Below, piece after piece: positions 47,844-60,240 of a stretch of DNA of 64,000 bases. The notes under the pieces were generated by a model. That model was not told where the DNA came from. It worked only from the letters and a program-made list of their open reading frames with translations, and searched no databases. Made by a program: the position numbers and the translations under genes. The first letter of the stretch is position 1. Each line of letters opens with the position of its first letter. This stretch comes from Rutidosis leptorrhynchoides (taxonomy: Eukaryota; Streptophyta; Magnoliopsida; Asterales; Asteraceae): the NCBI RefSeq assembly GCF_046630445.1, contig NC_092333.1:714131001-714195000 (forward strand), read 5' to 3'.

Positions 47844-48758
47844 ATGACTAAAACTCAAGAGGAAGTATCTAATGAAATAATAGATGGTATTACCACTATT
47901 AATGATATCGAAGATGAATCTGGTTTCATAGCTGATATCATGATAAACAGAAAAGCAATAAGAAGAACAAATTTTACATTATCTGAAAAACATAACTTTG
48001 ATAATAATAGAAAAATTAAAGATATTTTCTCAAGAAAATATATTACTTATTTTGGAAAAATGATTGGAGAAGAACTTGTACCTATTGAGCAAACAAAAGG
48101 AGATATATTAATTCCTATAATCAATAGAAAACAAATAAGCGATAGAATTAAACAAATGAATGAAAAAGATAGAACTAAAATAGCTTATGTACACATATCA
48201 ACCATACAAATTATATTCAAAAGTACCTTCATGGGATGTAATACACCTATTGAATTAGAATTAAGAGACGATAGAATAATTGATAAACATGAAAGTATAA
48301 TAGCAAAAGGAAAAGTAAATTTAGCTGAAGGAAAAATTAAGTTCGATGTAAACATTCAATTACATTTAAGTCTGAAAGATAAAGATATAAACAAAAGCAT
48401 TACAATAAGATATGAATTATTCAGAAGAAATTTTATGTATAAAGGAAATCACCCTTTTACGGTTACATATCAAATTAATTATGCATTAACAAATTCTCAT
48501 CACAGTATTACTTTTAAAACTAATGATAGAATATATATAGATAAACTTTTTGAACCTCTATTAAGCCTAGAAACACCAAAAGTATTTACTAGCCAAAGAT
48601 ATATCGAAAAAGGGAAATCAACTTTAGAATTACCATCTTTTTGGATACCACGTATAGAAAAACCAATTTCCATTACAACAGGTGAAACATGTAGTGAAAA
48701 TAATGAAATAAAAGATTTAAAACAAATGATACGAACTCTAAGTCAACGAATTAAATGA
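47844..48758 (+). CDS. 30K-type movement protein (reference copy), looks whole
   Basis: 304 codons. Movement proteins of the 30K family carry caulimovirids through plasmodesmata, in this family by forming tubules. The N-terminal ~90 residues are charged. The core at about 110-230 includes AYVHISTIQIIFKSTF (114-129), TPIELELRDDRI, GKIKFDV and VTYQINYALTNSHHSI, closely resembling the CaMV ORF I core. The C-terminus (about 285-304) is a short coil (NNEIKDLKQMIRTLSQRIK), as in caulimoviruses where it contacts VAP. The start is chosen at MTKTQEEV because the upstream extension begins with TTG and crosses the PBS. It overlaps ORF103 by 4 nt (ATGA). Confidence 0.85.
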   Translation: MTKTQEEVSNEIIDGITTINDIEDESGFIADIMINRKAIRRTNFTLSEKHNFDNNRKIKDIFSRKYITYFGKMIGEELVPIEQTKGDILIPIINRKQISDRIKQMNEKDRTKIAYVHISTIQIIFKSTFMGCNTPIELELRDDRIIDKHESIIAKGKVNLAEGKIKFDVNIQLHLSLKDKDINKSITIRYELFRRNFMYKGNHPFTVTYQINYALTNSHHSITFKTNDRIYIDKLFEPLLSLETPKVFTSQRYIEKGKSTLELPSFWIPRIEKPISITTGETCSENNEIKDLKQMIRTLSQRIK

Positions 48759-49078
48759 ATAAACTTGGTAGTATAGTTTTTAGTAAATTCAGAAACATAA
48801 CTCCTAAAATAATATATAGTGAAACACTAGAATTAGAATTAGAATTAGAATTAGAAGTAATTAACCACGAACATAAAACTTATCAACTAGAATATATAAA
48901 GGCTGAAAATTACGATAAAAATAAACTCAAAATATTATATTCTAAAATATCTGAAAAAATTAAAAAAGATGAAGAATTATCCATAATTGATTATTATAAC
49001 AACGAAGCAAGAAAAAGATTTCAGAAGAAAATATGGAACCAACAAATAAAATTAGACTTAAAAAATCATGAGTTCTAA
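48755..49078 (+). CDS. ORF103 of A7, 107 codons
   Basis: Open. Longer than the other copies by a short in-frame expansion of the GAATTA repeat (LELELELELEV). Confidence 0.6.
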   Translation: MNKLGSIVFSKFRNITPKIIYSETLELELELELEVINHEHKTYQLEYIKAENYDKNKLKILYSKISEKIKKDEELSIIDYYNNEARKRFQKKIWNQQIKLDLKNHEF

Positions 49079-49337
49079 AAGACAAATTGGTTGTTCATCA
49101 AAAAATTCAGTACTAAATTCCATTATAAAAAATTATTGGGAAATAATTTCTAGAATGTATAAAAATATTGAAGAAATTGAAAAAACCTTAATTAAAGAAA
49201 AATCATATCCATATTACAGACAGATAGAAAAAATTAAAGATCTAGAAACACGGATTCTTTTTTATAAATGAGCTATTAAATCTCTACATATAATGATTAA
49301 AGACCATTCATCCACGTTGTCATATTCAACTTGTTAA
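49068..49337 (+). pseudogene. ORF89 of A7, broken
   Basis: Most of the protein is readable (67 codons open) but the copy is broken. Confidence 0.65.
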
Positions 49338-49343
49338 AAATTC

Positions 49344-49759
49344 ATGGATTTATCAAATATTAAAATTGGAAAAGAAGGAATCACATCCAACAAACTATTT
49401 ATACCATTTAATCAAACACTTTTCGAAATACCAAAAAATTTACCCGATGAATCAATTTACAAGATTGATGTAGAAAATATTTCAGAAAAACCTATAGGAG
49501 AAAAGTAGAAATATTAAACTCCACATTAAATAATATTATAGAAATTCTAAGTTTTCTAGTATTAAGACAACTTCCAGAAATAAAAGAAACAATTTTAGAA
49601 AATATAAACAAAATAAAAATAGTAAAACAAGACACTAATCATGAACATGCTAGCACAAGTGCTATAAAATATGAAGATACAGAAGAATTTTATGCTAATC
49701 AAGATGAATCGAGTTCAAGAAAAAGGCATAAAATAGTACCACCTCTTCGCATAACATAA
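49344..49759 (+). pseudogene. ORF138 of A7, broken
   Basis: Recognisable from MDLSNIKIG to the basic tail; broken. Confidence 0.65.
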
Positions 49760-49774
49760 TAAAAAAGTTTTACC

Positions 49775-50017
49775 ATGGATTCTAAAATTCAAATGAATAA
49801 TTTTTCAAATAAACTTTGGAAGAATCTTATAAATGAAAGCTGGGAAAGAATTTCACAATCAACTAAAAATATTGAAGAATATGAAAAATATCTTGAAGAA
49901 AAAAAAGACGCTGAAGGCATAGAACTTTTATCATCTATTATTAGCATACACAAACAATTAGTAAACAGCTCTTTAAAAAATAATAAAGAAATTTCAGCAA
50001 AGCTAGTAATCTGTTAA
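49775..50017 (+). CDS. ORF80 of A7
   Basis: Open 80-codon frame, nearly identical to the A1 and A4 proteins. Confidence 0.6.
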   Translation: MDSKIQMNNFSNKLWKNLINESWERISQSTKNIEEYEKYLEEKKDAEGIELLSSIISIHKQLVNSSLKNNKEISAKLVIC

Positions 50018-50228
50018 GCACACATTGCTTTGGGCAAACATTCTATGCAAAATCTATCTTCAAGTAATATTCATTATGAATTATAAACTCGATGAAGACA
50101 AGATCATATTCATGAAAACAACTCTTTTGAGTATATGAAAAGCAAACAACTCTTACGAGTACATGAAATAGCTTTTTAAAGTAAAAAGCACGAAAATCAT
50201 ACAAAATATTTCTGCAGGTATTTCAACA

Positions 50229-51587
50229 ATGGAAGCAGTCATCAAGCAGATTCAACACCAATTACAACAAAAAAGAGAACAGATTTAAACACAGCAACGA
50301 CAACTATCAAGGAAGAATATAAATCAAGGAAGAATCACCCAACAAAAAGCAGTCAAAAAAGAAACCCCAGAAAAAATCAAGGAAGAATCACCTTAGTTAA
50401 CAACACCCTCATCATCCACATCAACACAAACACCACATAAACCAACTATCATTAACTTAGAAGAACCAGAAACACCCAAAAAACAAAGCTGGTATAAAAT
50501 GACTGAAGAAGAAGAACAATCTCAACAAACATCATATCCAGAAGAACCAAAGAAAAAATGGTATGTCATTTTTGACGGACCATCCAAAGGAATATACAAC
50601 AACTGGGCAACAGCAAATCAGTTTATATTAGGCAGAAGCGTAACGCATAAAAGTTACAAAACTCTAGAAGCAGCAAAGGTAGCATTCAATGAAGCATATA
50701 AAACAATAGCAACTCAACCAGCCAATGAAGCAAAACGTTTAGGATCGGGAATGGTTAATCTTAACCATTATCTTTATGGTCAAACAGCAAGTCTAAATGC
50801 CATGAATAGGATGAAAAATATTCTCTCTACAACAGAAAAAGAAGATAAGAAGAAACCATCCACACACAGTTTTCAAAGATTATGGGATAACCTTGTGAAT
50901 TACAACAAAAATTACGCAACAATGATGTTCTATCCCAAAAATAGGAAAACTAGCCCTAAAGCAGTTTTCTTACCAGAAGCATCACCATTAACAATATCAG
51001 AATATTTCGTCCATGGATTAATTGATACCTTATATATCGATGGAAGAACACTTCATGAAATCAAGGAACTCCCTCAAAGAATGCAAGAAGCAATAACCAG
51101 ATACAGAGACAATTTTGCAAAAGAAAGAGAAATATTTCTTAGAATGCATTCAAGCTACCCAATATTTAACGAAGACCAACAGTTACTTGTCCCATCAATT
51201 ACAATAGCATATCTCGGAGTAAGCAATGGTAATTATCCAACAAGAGACGAAGCATTAAAAACAACTCCAACAATCGATCATCTGGTGTCATCACTAGCAG
51301 GAGTTTATTTCGGATCCTCAAAAATAGGAAATGGCCAAGAACAGCAAGAAAATGTGAGAATCAATTACGTTCACAAAAATGTCTTAATCTACTCAAGCAC
51401 TATTGAAAAAATTGATGAAAAAGGTCTCAGTCTAATCAACAATTTTGAAGAACCCTTTGAAGCATTCACAGGACAACTTTCTGGTCTTCCAGAAGATATA
51501 AAAAGGCGTTTATGTAAACAGATATCTAGGGCACCAAGGCACAGTTGCGAATACTGTCAAGAAGAAGACACATTCCTAGCATCATAA
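50229..51587 (+). pseudogene. ORF VI (transactivator/viroplasmin), A7 copy
   Basis: The C-terminal 362 codons (50,499-51,587) are open and contain WYVIFDGPSKGIYNNW, the middle domain and the Cys-rich end. The N-terminal coiled-coil part is rearranged and shortened. Broken overall. Confidence 0.85.
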
Positions 51588-52347
51588 TTTACAACATTTG
51601 TCTTTTTTCAGTGTGGGAGGGATGTAGACTAAAGATAACAACGAATATATAAGTGGACCCCAGTGGACCTCATCAATAATGTAACATTATGTAACGTGTC
51701 CTTGTAATTATTGTATGTAAATACGTGTGTTTAATATACTGGCCATGTGGGCCATAGGAACCAATAATGTAAGATAACGTGTATGGTTTATGTTTAAAGT
51801 TAAATAAATGCGCGGGCCACAGCAATAATGTAAACTATCAATAATGTAATCGATCGTAGTGCGTGGGTCCCAGAGCATCTGTAAATAGTATTATGGCCTG
51901 CCTATAAAAGGAAGCCTCGGTTGTCATTTGTAATCAGGTTAAGTTTGATAACAAACCTCACTGGTTTCTTTCTGTTGAGTCTTTTAGATTCTGAATAGCA
52001 GAGCCCCCGTCGTTGAGTCCTAACCGATTCTGAATAGCGACACCGTCGTTGAGTCTTAACTGATTCTGAATAGCGACACCTATCTAAGCATTATATATAT
52101 TCATAATCTCAGTATACGTTTAGCACACAAATCCTTCATTATATCAATCGTCCATTTACTTATCCAAAAGGATAAAGTTAGGCATATGTCATCATCAAAA
52201 GTTAGGCACATCAATTTACTCATACATGAATTCATATGTAACAATCTTATTCAACGTTCAAAGCAAACTATAATTGGATCCTCACGATCTAGATTAAAAT
52301 AAACATAATATAATTCCGCACAAAGTTGAAACGTCGTTTTGACCCTG
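51588..52347 (+). repeat. Solo viral intergenic/leader fragment ending at the PBS
   Basis: TATAAAA 51,903-51,909, leader repeat, ending GACCCTG at the PBS where another intergenic fragment begins. The usual AATAAA reads AACAAA here. No gene. Confidence 0.85.
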
Positions 52348-52466
52348 ATGGATGTAGTCTAAAGATAACAACGAATATATTAGTGGACCCCAATGGACCT
52401 CATCAATAATGTAACATTATGTAACGTGTCCTTGTAATTATTGTATGTAAATACGTGTGTTTAATG
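52348..52466 (+). repeat. Viral intergenic fragment cut by Gypsy-2
   Basis: First ~120 bp of an intergenic region (GGATGTAGTCTAAAG onward), ending GTGTTTAATG where the Gypsy-2 LTR starts. The rest is not in the window. Confidence 0.85.
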
Positions 52467-55400
52467 TGAAATGTCCCGTTCTTATTGATTAAAAACGTTC
52501 CATATTAATTGATTTCGTTGCGAGGTTTTTGACCTCTATATGAGACGTTTATCCAAAGACTGCATTCATTTTTAAAACAAACCATAACCTTTATTTCGTC
52601 AATAAAGGTTTAAAAGCTTTACGTAGATTATCAAATAATGATAATCTAAAATATCCTGTTTACACACGACCATTACATAATGGTTTAGAATACAAATATG
52701 TTACATCAAAATACGTTTCTTGAATGCAGTTTTTATACAATATCAAACAAGCATGGACTCCAAATCTTGTCCTTATTTTAGTATGCAACAGCGGAAGCTC
52801 TTAGTATTCACCTGAGAATAAACATGCTTTAAACGTCAACAAAAATGTTGGTGAGTTATAGGTTTAACCTATATATATCAAATCGTAACAATAGACCACA
52901 AGATTTCATATTTCAATACACATCCCATACATAGAGATAAAAATCATTCATATGGTGAACACCTGGTAACCGACATTAACAAGATGCATATATAAGAATA
53001 TCCCCATCATTCCGGGACACCCTTCGGATATGATATAAATTTCGAAGTACTAAAGCATCCAGTACTTTGGATGGGGTTTGTTAGGCCCAATAGATCTATC
53101 TTTAGGATTCGTGTCAATTAGGGTGTCTGTTCCCTAATTCTTAGATTACCAGACTTAATAAAAAGGGGCATATTCGATTTCGATAATTCAACCATAGAAT
53201 GTAGTTTCACGTACTTGTGTCTATTTTTTAAATCATTTATAAAACCTGCATGTATTCTCATCCTAAAAATATTAGATTTTAAAAGTGGGACTATAACTCA
53301 CTTTCACAGATTTTTTACTTCGTCGGGAAGTAAGACTTGGCGACTGGTTGATTTACGAACCTATAACAATATATACATATATATCAAAGTATGTTCAAAA
53401 TATATTTACAACACTTTTAATATATTTTGATGTTTTAAGTTTATTAAGTCAGCTGTCCTCGTTAGTAACCTACAACTAGTTGTCCACAGTTAGATGTACA
53501 TAAATAAATCGATAAATATTATCTTGAATCAATCCACGACCCAGTGTATATGTATCTCAGTATTGATCACAACTCAAACTATATATATTTTGGAATCAAC
53601 CTCAACCCTGTATAGCTAACTCCAACATTCACATATAGAGTGTCTATGGTTGTTCCGAAATATATATAGATGTGTCGACATGATAGGTCAAAACATTGTA
53701 TACGTGTCTATGGTATCTCAAGATTACATAATATACAATACAAGTTGATTAAGTTATGGTTGGAATAGATTTGTTACCAATTTTCACGTAGCTAAAATGA
53801 GAAAAATTATCCAATCTTGTTTTACCCATAACTTCTTCATTTTAAATCCGTTTTGAGTGAATCAAATTGCTATGGTTTCATATTGAACTCTATTTTATGA
53901 ATCTAAACAGAAACAGTATAGGTTTATAGTCGAAAAAATAAGTTACAAGTCGTTTTTGTAAAGGTAGTCATTTCAGTCGAAAGAACAACGTCTAGATGAC
54001 CATTTTAGAAAACATACTTCCACTTTGAGTTTAACCATAATTTTTGGATATAGTTTCATGTTCATAATAAAAATAATTTTCCCAGAATAACAACTTTTAA
54101 ATCAAAGTTTATCATAGTTTTTAATTAACTAACCCAAAACAGCCCGCGGTGTTACTACGACAGCGTAAATCCGGTTTTACGGTGTTTTTCGTGTTTCCAG
54201 GTTTTAAATCATTAAGTTAGCATATCATATAGATATAGAACATGTGTTTAGTTGATTTTAAAAGTCAAGTTAGAAGGATTAACTTTTATTTGCGAACAAG
54301 TTTAGAATTAACTAAACTATGTTCTAGTGATTACAAGTTTAAACCTTCGAATAAGATAGCTTTATATGTATGAATTGAATGATGTTATGAACATCATTAC
54401 TACCTCAAGTTCCTTGGATAAACCTACTGTAAATGAGAAAAATAGATCTAGCTTCAAAGGATCCTTGGATGGCTTGAAAGTTCTTGAAGCAGAATCTTGA
54501 CACGAAAACAATTTCAAGTAAGATTTCCACTCGAAATAAGATTGTTATAGTTATAGAAATTGAATTAAAGTTTGAATATGATTATTACCTTGTATTAGAA
54601 AGATAACGTACTATAAGTAACAAAGGTTTCTTGATCTTGTATGATTACTTGGAATGGATTTAGAAAACTTGGAAGTAAACTTGCAATCTTGGAAGTATTC
54701 TTGATTTTATGAAACTAGAACTTTTGGAATTTATGAAGAACACTTAGAACTTGAAGATAGAACTTGAGAGAGATCAATTAGATGAAGAAAATTGAAGAAT
54801 GAAAGTGTTTGTAGGTGTTTTTGGTCGTTGGTGTATGGATTAGATATAAAGGATATGTAATTTTGTTTTCATGTAAATAAGTCATGAATGATTACTCATA
54901 TTTTTGTAATTTTATGAGATATTTCATGCTAGTTGCCAAATGATGGTTCCCACATGTGTTAGGTGACTCACATGGGCTACTAAGAGCTGATCATTGGAGT
55001 GTATATACCAATAGTACATACATCTAAAAGCTGTGTATTGTACGAGTACGAATACGGGTGCATACGAGTAGAATTGTTGATGAAACTGAACGAGGATGTA
55101 ATTGTAAGCATTTTTTGTTAAGTAGAAGTATTTTGATAAGTGTCTTGAAGTTTTTCAAAAGTGTATGAATACATATTAAAACACTAAATGTATATACATT
55201 TTAACTGAGTCGTTAAGTCATCGTTAGTCGTTACATGTAAATGTTGTTTTGAAACCTTTAGGTTAACGATCTTGTTGAATGTTGTTAACCCATTGTTTAT
55301 TATATTTAAATTGTTATATTATCATGATATTATGATATATAATATATCTTAGTATGATATATATACAGTTAAATGTCGTTACAACGATAATCGTTACATA

Positions 55401-55898
55401 TATGTCTCGTTTCGAAATCATTAAGTTAGTAGTCTTATTTTTACATATGTATTTCATTGTTAATACACTTAATAATATATTTACTTATAATTTAACATAA
55501 TTAACCAAGTGTATCAATATCTTAATATGATTCATATGTACCTAGTAAGACGTTGTTATAACGATAATCGTTATATATATCGTTTTCGAGTTTCTTAAAT
55601 TAATAGTCTCATTTTTTATGTATATAACTCATTGTTAAAATACCTAATGAGATACATACTTATAATAAAACCATGTTCACTATATATATAATCATATATA
55701 TGTCATCGTATAGTTTTTACAAGTTTTAACTTTCGTGAATCACCAGTCAACTTGGGTGGTCAATTGTCTATATGAAACCTATTTCAATTAATCAAGTCTT
55801 AACAAGTTTGATTGCTTAACATGTTGGAAACACTTAATCATGTAAATAACAATTTCATTTAATATATATATAAACATGGAAAAGTTCGGGTCACTACA
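52467..55898 (-). repeat. Gypsy-2 3' LTR
   Basis: 3,432 bp, TGAAATGTCCCG at its left and GGGTCACTACA at its right (TG..CA when read on the minus strand). It lacks the long AT run of the Gypsy-1 LTRs and has clearly diverged from them. No gene inside. Confidence 0.9.
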
Positions 55899-55933
55899 GT
55901 ACCTACCCGTTAAATAAATTTCGTCCCGAAATT

Positions 55934-58900
55934 TTAAGCAGTTGGAGGTGTTGACGTATCTTCTGGAAATAAATGCGGGTATTTCTTCTTCATCTGATCT
56001 TCTCGTTCCCAGGTGAACTCGAGTCCTCTACGAGCATTCCATCGAACCTTAACAATTGTTATCTTGTTTTGCTTAAGTCTTTTAACCTCACGATCCATTA
56101 TTTCGATGGGTTCTTCGATAAATTGAATTTTTTCGTTGATTTGGATTTCATCTAACGGAATAGTGAGATCTTCTTTAGCAAAACATTTCTTCAAATTCGA
56201 GACGTGGAAAGTGTTATGTACAACCGCGAGTTGTTGAGGTAACTCAAGTCGGTAAGCTACTGGTCTGACACGATCAATAGTCTTGAATGGCCCAATATAC
56301 CTTGGATTTAATTTCCCTCGTTTACCAAATCGAACAACGCCTTTCCAAGGTGCAACTTTAAGCATGACCATCTCTCCAATTTCAAATTCTATATCTTTTC
56401 TTTTAATGTCAGCGTAGCTCTTTTGTCGACTTTGGGCGGTTTTCAATAGTTATTGAATTTGGATGATCTTCTCGGTAGTTTCTTGTATTATCTCCGGACT
56501 CGTAATCTATCTATCTCCCACTTCACTCCAACAAATCGGAGACCTGCACTTTCTACCATAAAGTGCTTTAAACGGCGCCATCTCAATGCTTGAATGGTAG
56601 CTGTTGTTGTAGGAAAATTCTGCTAACGGTAGATGTCGATCCCAACTGTTTCCGAAATCAATAACACATGCTCGTAGCATGTCTTCAAGCGTTTGTATCG
56701 TCCTTTCGCTGTGCCCATCAGTTTGTGGATGATAGGCAGTACTCATGTCTAGACGAGTTCCTAATGCTTGCTGTAATGTCTGCCAGAATCTTGAAATAAA
56801 TCTGCCATCCCTATCAGAGATAATAGAGATTGGTATTCCATGTCTGGAGACGACTTCCTTCAAATACAGTCGTGCTAACTTCTCCATCTTTTCATCTTCT
56901 CTTATTGGCAGGAAGTGTGCTGATTTGGTGAGACGATCAACTATTACCCAAATAGTATCAAAACCACTTGCAGTCCTTAGTAATTTAGTGATGAAATCCA
57001 TGGTAATGTTTTCCCATTTCCATTCCGGGATTTCAGGTTGTTGCAGTAGACCTGATGGTTTCTGATGCTCCGCTTTGACCTTCGAGACGTCAAACATTCC
57101 CCTACGTATTTAGCAACATCGGCTTTCATACTTGGCCACCAAAAATGTTTCTTGAGATCCTTGAACATCTTCCCCGTTCCAGGATGTATTGAGTATCTAG
57201 TTTTATGAGCTTCTCTAAGTACCATTTCTCTCATATCTCCAAATTTTGGTACCCAAATTCTTTCAGCCCTATACCGGTCCGTCTTCCCGAATATTAAGAT
57301 GCTTTTCCGATCCTTTGGGTATTTCATCCTTTAAATTTCCCTCTTTTAAAACTCCTTATTGCACCTCCTTTATTTGAGTAGTAAGGTTATTGTGAATCAT
57401 TATATTCATAGATTTTACTCGAATGGGTTCTCTGTCCTTTCTGCTCAAGGCGTCGGCTACCACATTTGCCTTTCCCGGGTGGTAACGAATCTCAAAGTCG
57501 TAATCATTCAACAATTCAATCCACCTACACTGCCTCATATTCAGTTGTTTCTGATTAAATATGTGTTGAAGACTTTTGTGGTCGGTATATATAATACTTT
57601 TGACCCCATATAAGTAGTGCCTCCAAGTCTTTAATGCAAAAACAACCGCGCCTAATTCCAAATCATGCGTCGTATAATTTTGCTCATGAATCTTCAATTG
57701 TCTAGACGCATAAGCAATCACCTTCGTCCGTTGCATTAATACACAACCGAGACCTTGCTTTGATGCGTCACAATAAATCACAAAATCATCATTCCCTTCA
57801 GGCAATGACAATATAGGTGCCGTAGTTAGCTTTTTCTTCAATAATTGAAACGCCTTCTCTTGTTCATCCTTCTATTCAAATTTCTTCCCTTTATGCGTTA
57901 ATGCAGTCAAGGGTTTTGCTGTTTTGGAGAAATCTTGGATGAATCTTCTGTAGTAACCAGCCAATCCTAAAAATTGACGTATATGCTTCGGAGTTTTTGA
58001 GGTTTCCCACTTTTCAACGGTTTCGATCTTTGTTGGGTCCACCTGGATACCTTCTTTGTTCACTATGTGACCGAGGAATTGAACTTCTTCCAACCAAAAT
58101 GCACACTTTGAAAACTTAGCGTACAGTTTTTCTTTCCTCAATACTTCTAGCACTTTTCTCAAATGTTCTTCGTGCTCTTGATCATTATTTGAGTAAATAA
58201 GTATGTCATCGATGAAAACAATGACAAACTTGTCAAGATATGGCCCACACACTCGGTTCATAAGGTCCATGAACACAGCTGGTGCGTTAGTCAATCCAAA
58301 CGGCATAACCATAAACTCGTAATGACCATAACGCGTCCTAAAAGCAGTTTTTGGAATATCATCCTCCTTTACTCGCATTTGATGATATCCAGAACGTAAA
58401 TTGATCTTCGAATAAACCGACGAGCCTTGTAGTTGATCAAATAAGTCGTCAATTCTCGGCAGTGGATAACTGTTTTTGATGGTAAGTTTGTTCAACTCTC
58501 TGTAGTCAATACACAACCTAAATGTACCATCCTTCTTCTTGACAAACAAAACAGGATCTCCCCATGGTGATGTGCTTGGTCGAATGAAACCACGTTCTAA
58601 TAGTTTTTGCAGTTGGCTTTGCAGTTCTTTCATCTCGCTGGGTGCGAGTCTATAAGGAGATCGAGCTATTGGTGCAGCTCCTGGTACAAGATCTATTTGA
58701 AATTCAACAGATCGATGTGGAGGTAGTCCCGGTAATTCTTTCAGAAATACATCGGGAAATTCTTTTGCGACGGGAACATCATTGATGCTCTTTTCTTCAG
58801 TTTGTACTTTCTCGACGTGTGCTAGAACAGCATAGCAACCTTTTCTTATTAGTTTTTGTGCCTTCAAATTACTAATAAGATGTAGCTTCATGTTGCCCTT

Positions 58901-59290
58901 TTCTCCGTACACCATTAAGGGTTCTCCTTCTTCTCGTACAATGCGAATTGCATTTTTATAACATACGATCTCTGCTTTCACCTTCTTCAGCCAGTCCATG
59001 CCAACTATTACATCAAAACTCCCTAACTCTACTGGTATCAAATCAATCTTAAATATTTCGCTACCCAGTTTAATTTCTCGATTCCGGCATATATTATCTG
59101 CTGAAATTAATTTACCGTTTGCTAATTCGAGTAAAAATTTACTATCCAACGGCGTCAATGGACAACTTAATTTAGCACAAAAATCTCTACTCATATAGCT
59201 TCTATCCGCACCCGAATCAAATAAAACGTAAGCAGATTTATTGTCAATAAGAAACGTACCTGTAACAAGCTCCGGGTTTTCCTGTGCCTC
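55934..59290 (-). pseudogene. Gypsy-2 pol (broken)
   Basis: Chromodomain-like tail ([35 protein letters not shown]), integrase ([21 protein letters not shown]), RNase H ([13 protein letters not shown]), RT (FIDDILIYS) and protease ([10 protein letters not shown] side). Continuous RT-protease frame of 440 codons at 57,872-59,194. Broken at several places. Confidence 0.9.
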
Positions 59291-59631
59291 TGCCGCATTA
59301 ATATTGAAAACTCTTCCGCGGCCTTGTCCATTCGTGTTCTCCTGGTTCGGGCAATTTCTAATAATGTGGCCCGGTTTTCCACATTTATACTTGCTCCGAC
59401 ACTACTTGCTCCGCCATTACTCGTTCCGACACCATTTGTTCCTTTCGTTCTGTTAACCCCTGGTCCGTAGACCTCACACTTAGCCGCGCTATGACCATTT
59501 CTTTTACACTTGTTGCAAAATTTGGTGCAGAACCCCGAGTGATACTTTTCACACCTTTGGCATAGCTGCTTCTGATTGTTGTAGTTGTTACGGTTATTAT
59601 TGTTGTTGGGATGATTGTTGTAGTTGCTGTT

Positions 59632-59664
<33 letters not shown>

Positions 59665-59666
59665 GC

Positions 59667-59700
<34 letters not shown>

Positions 59701-60240
59701 GGGCCATTTGTTGTAGTTGCGATTGATGTTGCGATTGTTGGGATAATTGTTGCGATTATTGTTGTAATTGCTGTTGTTGTTGTATTGGTGATTCTTATCA
59801 CCGTTTTCCTCCCACTTTCTTTTGACTTGCTTCACATTGGCCTCTTCAGCCGTCTGTTCTTTAATTCTTTCCTCAATCTGGTTCACTAGTTTGTGAGCCA
59901 TTCTACATGCCTGTTGTATGGAGGCGGGCTCGTGTGAACTTATATCTTCTTGGATTCTTTCCGGTAATCCTTTCACAAACGCATCGATCTTCTCTTCCTC
60001 ATCTTCGAACGCTCCCGGACACAATAGGCATAATTCTGTGAATCGTCTTTCATACGTGGTAATATCAAATCCTTGGGTTCGTAACCCTCTAAGTTCTGTC
60101 TTGAGCTTATTGACCTCGGTTCTGGGACGGTACTTCTCGTTCATCAAGTGCTTGAATGCTGACCACGGTAGTGCGTACGCATCATATTGTCCCACTTGCT
60201 CAAGATAGGTATTCCACCATGTTAACGCAGAACCTGTGAA
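59291..60240 (-). pseudogene. Gypsy-2 gag (interrupted)
   Basis: Gag domain (FTGSALTWWNTYLEQVG), Asn-rich linker and Cys-rich nucleocapsid ([26 protein letters not shown]). Its N-terminal part is separated by the Gypsy-3 insertion at 60,240/60,241. Confidence 0.85.
59625..59701. repeat. (TTG)n trinucleotide run in Gypsy-2 gag
   Basis: Nearly pure TTG repeat on the plus strand (CAA/AAC on the coding strand), encoding the poly-Asn stretch of gag. It generates long shadow frames on the other strand. Confidence 0.9.

Larger units (their letters stand above)
46991..51587 (+). mobile_element. Endogenous pararetrovirus unit A7 (component A)
   Basis: Plus-strand unit with whole-looking MP, ORF103 and ORF80. 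ORF89, ORF138 and the N-terminal part of ORF VI are broken (about four breaks). The ORF VI polypurine tract region is missing from this copy. Confidence 0.9.
52467..60240 (-). mobile_element. Gypsy-2: Ty3/Gypsy Tekay-like retrotransposon, interrupted by Gypsy-3
   Basis: Same family as Gypsy-1: LTR ends TGTAGTGACCC and GGACATTTCA, matching proteins. Minus strand. The 3' LTR, pol and most of gag are present; the 5' part lies beyond the Gypsy-3 insertion and the window. Broken at about half a dozen places. Confidence 0.9.

Noticed and set aside
53215-53430. 71-codon frame in the Gypsy-2 LTR
   Set aside because: No counterpart of note, no domain, AT-rich LTR sequence.
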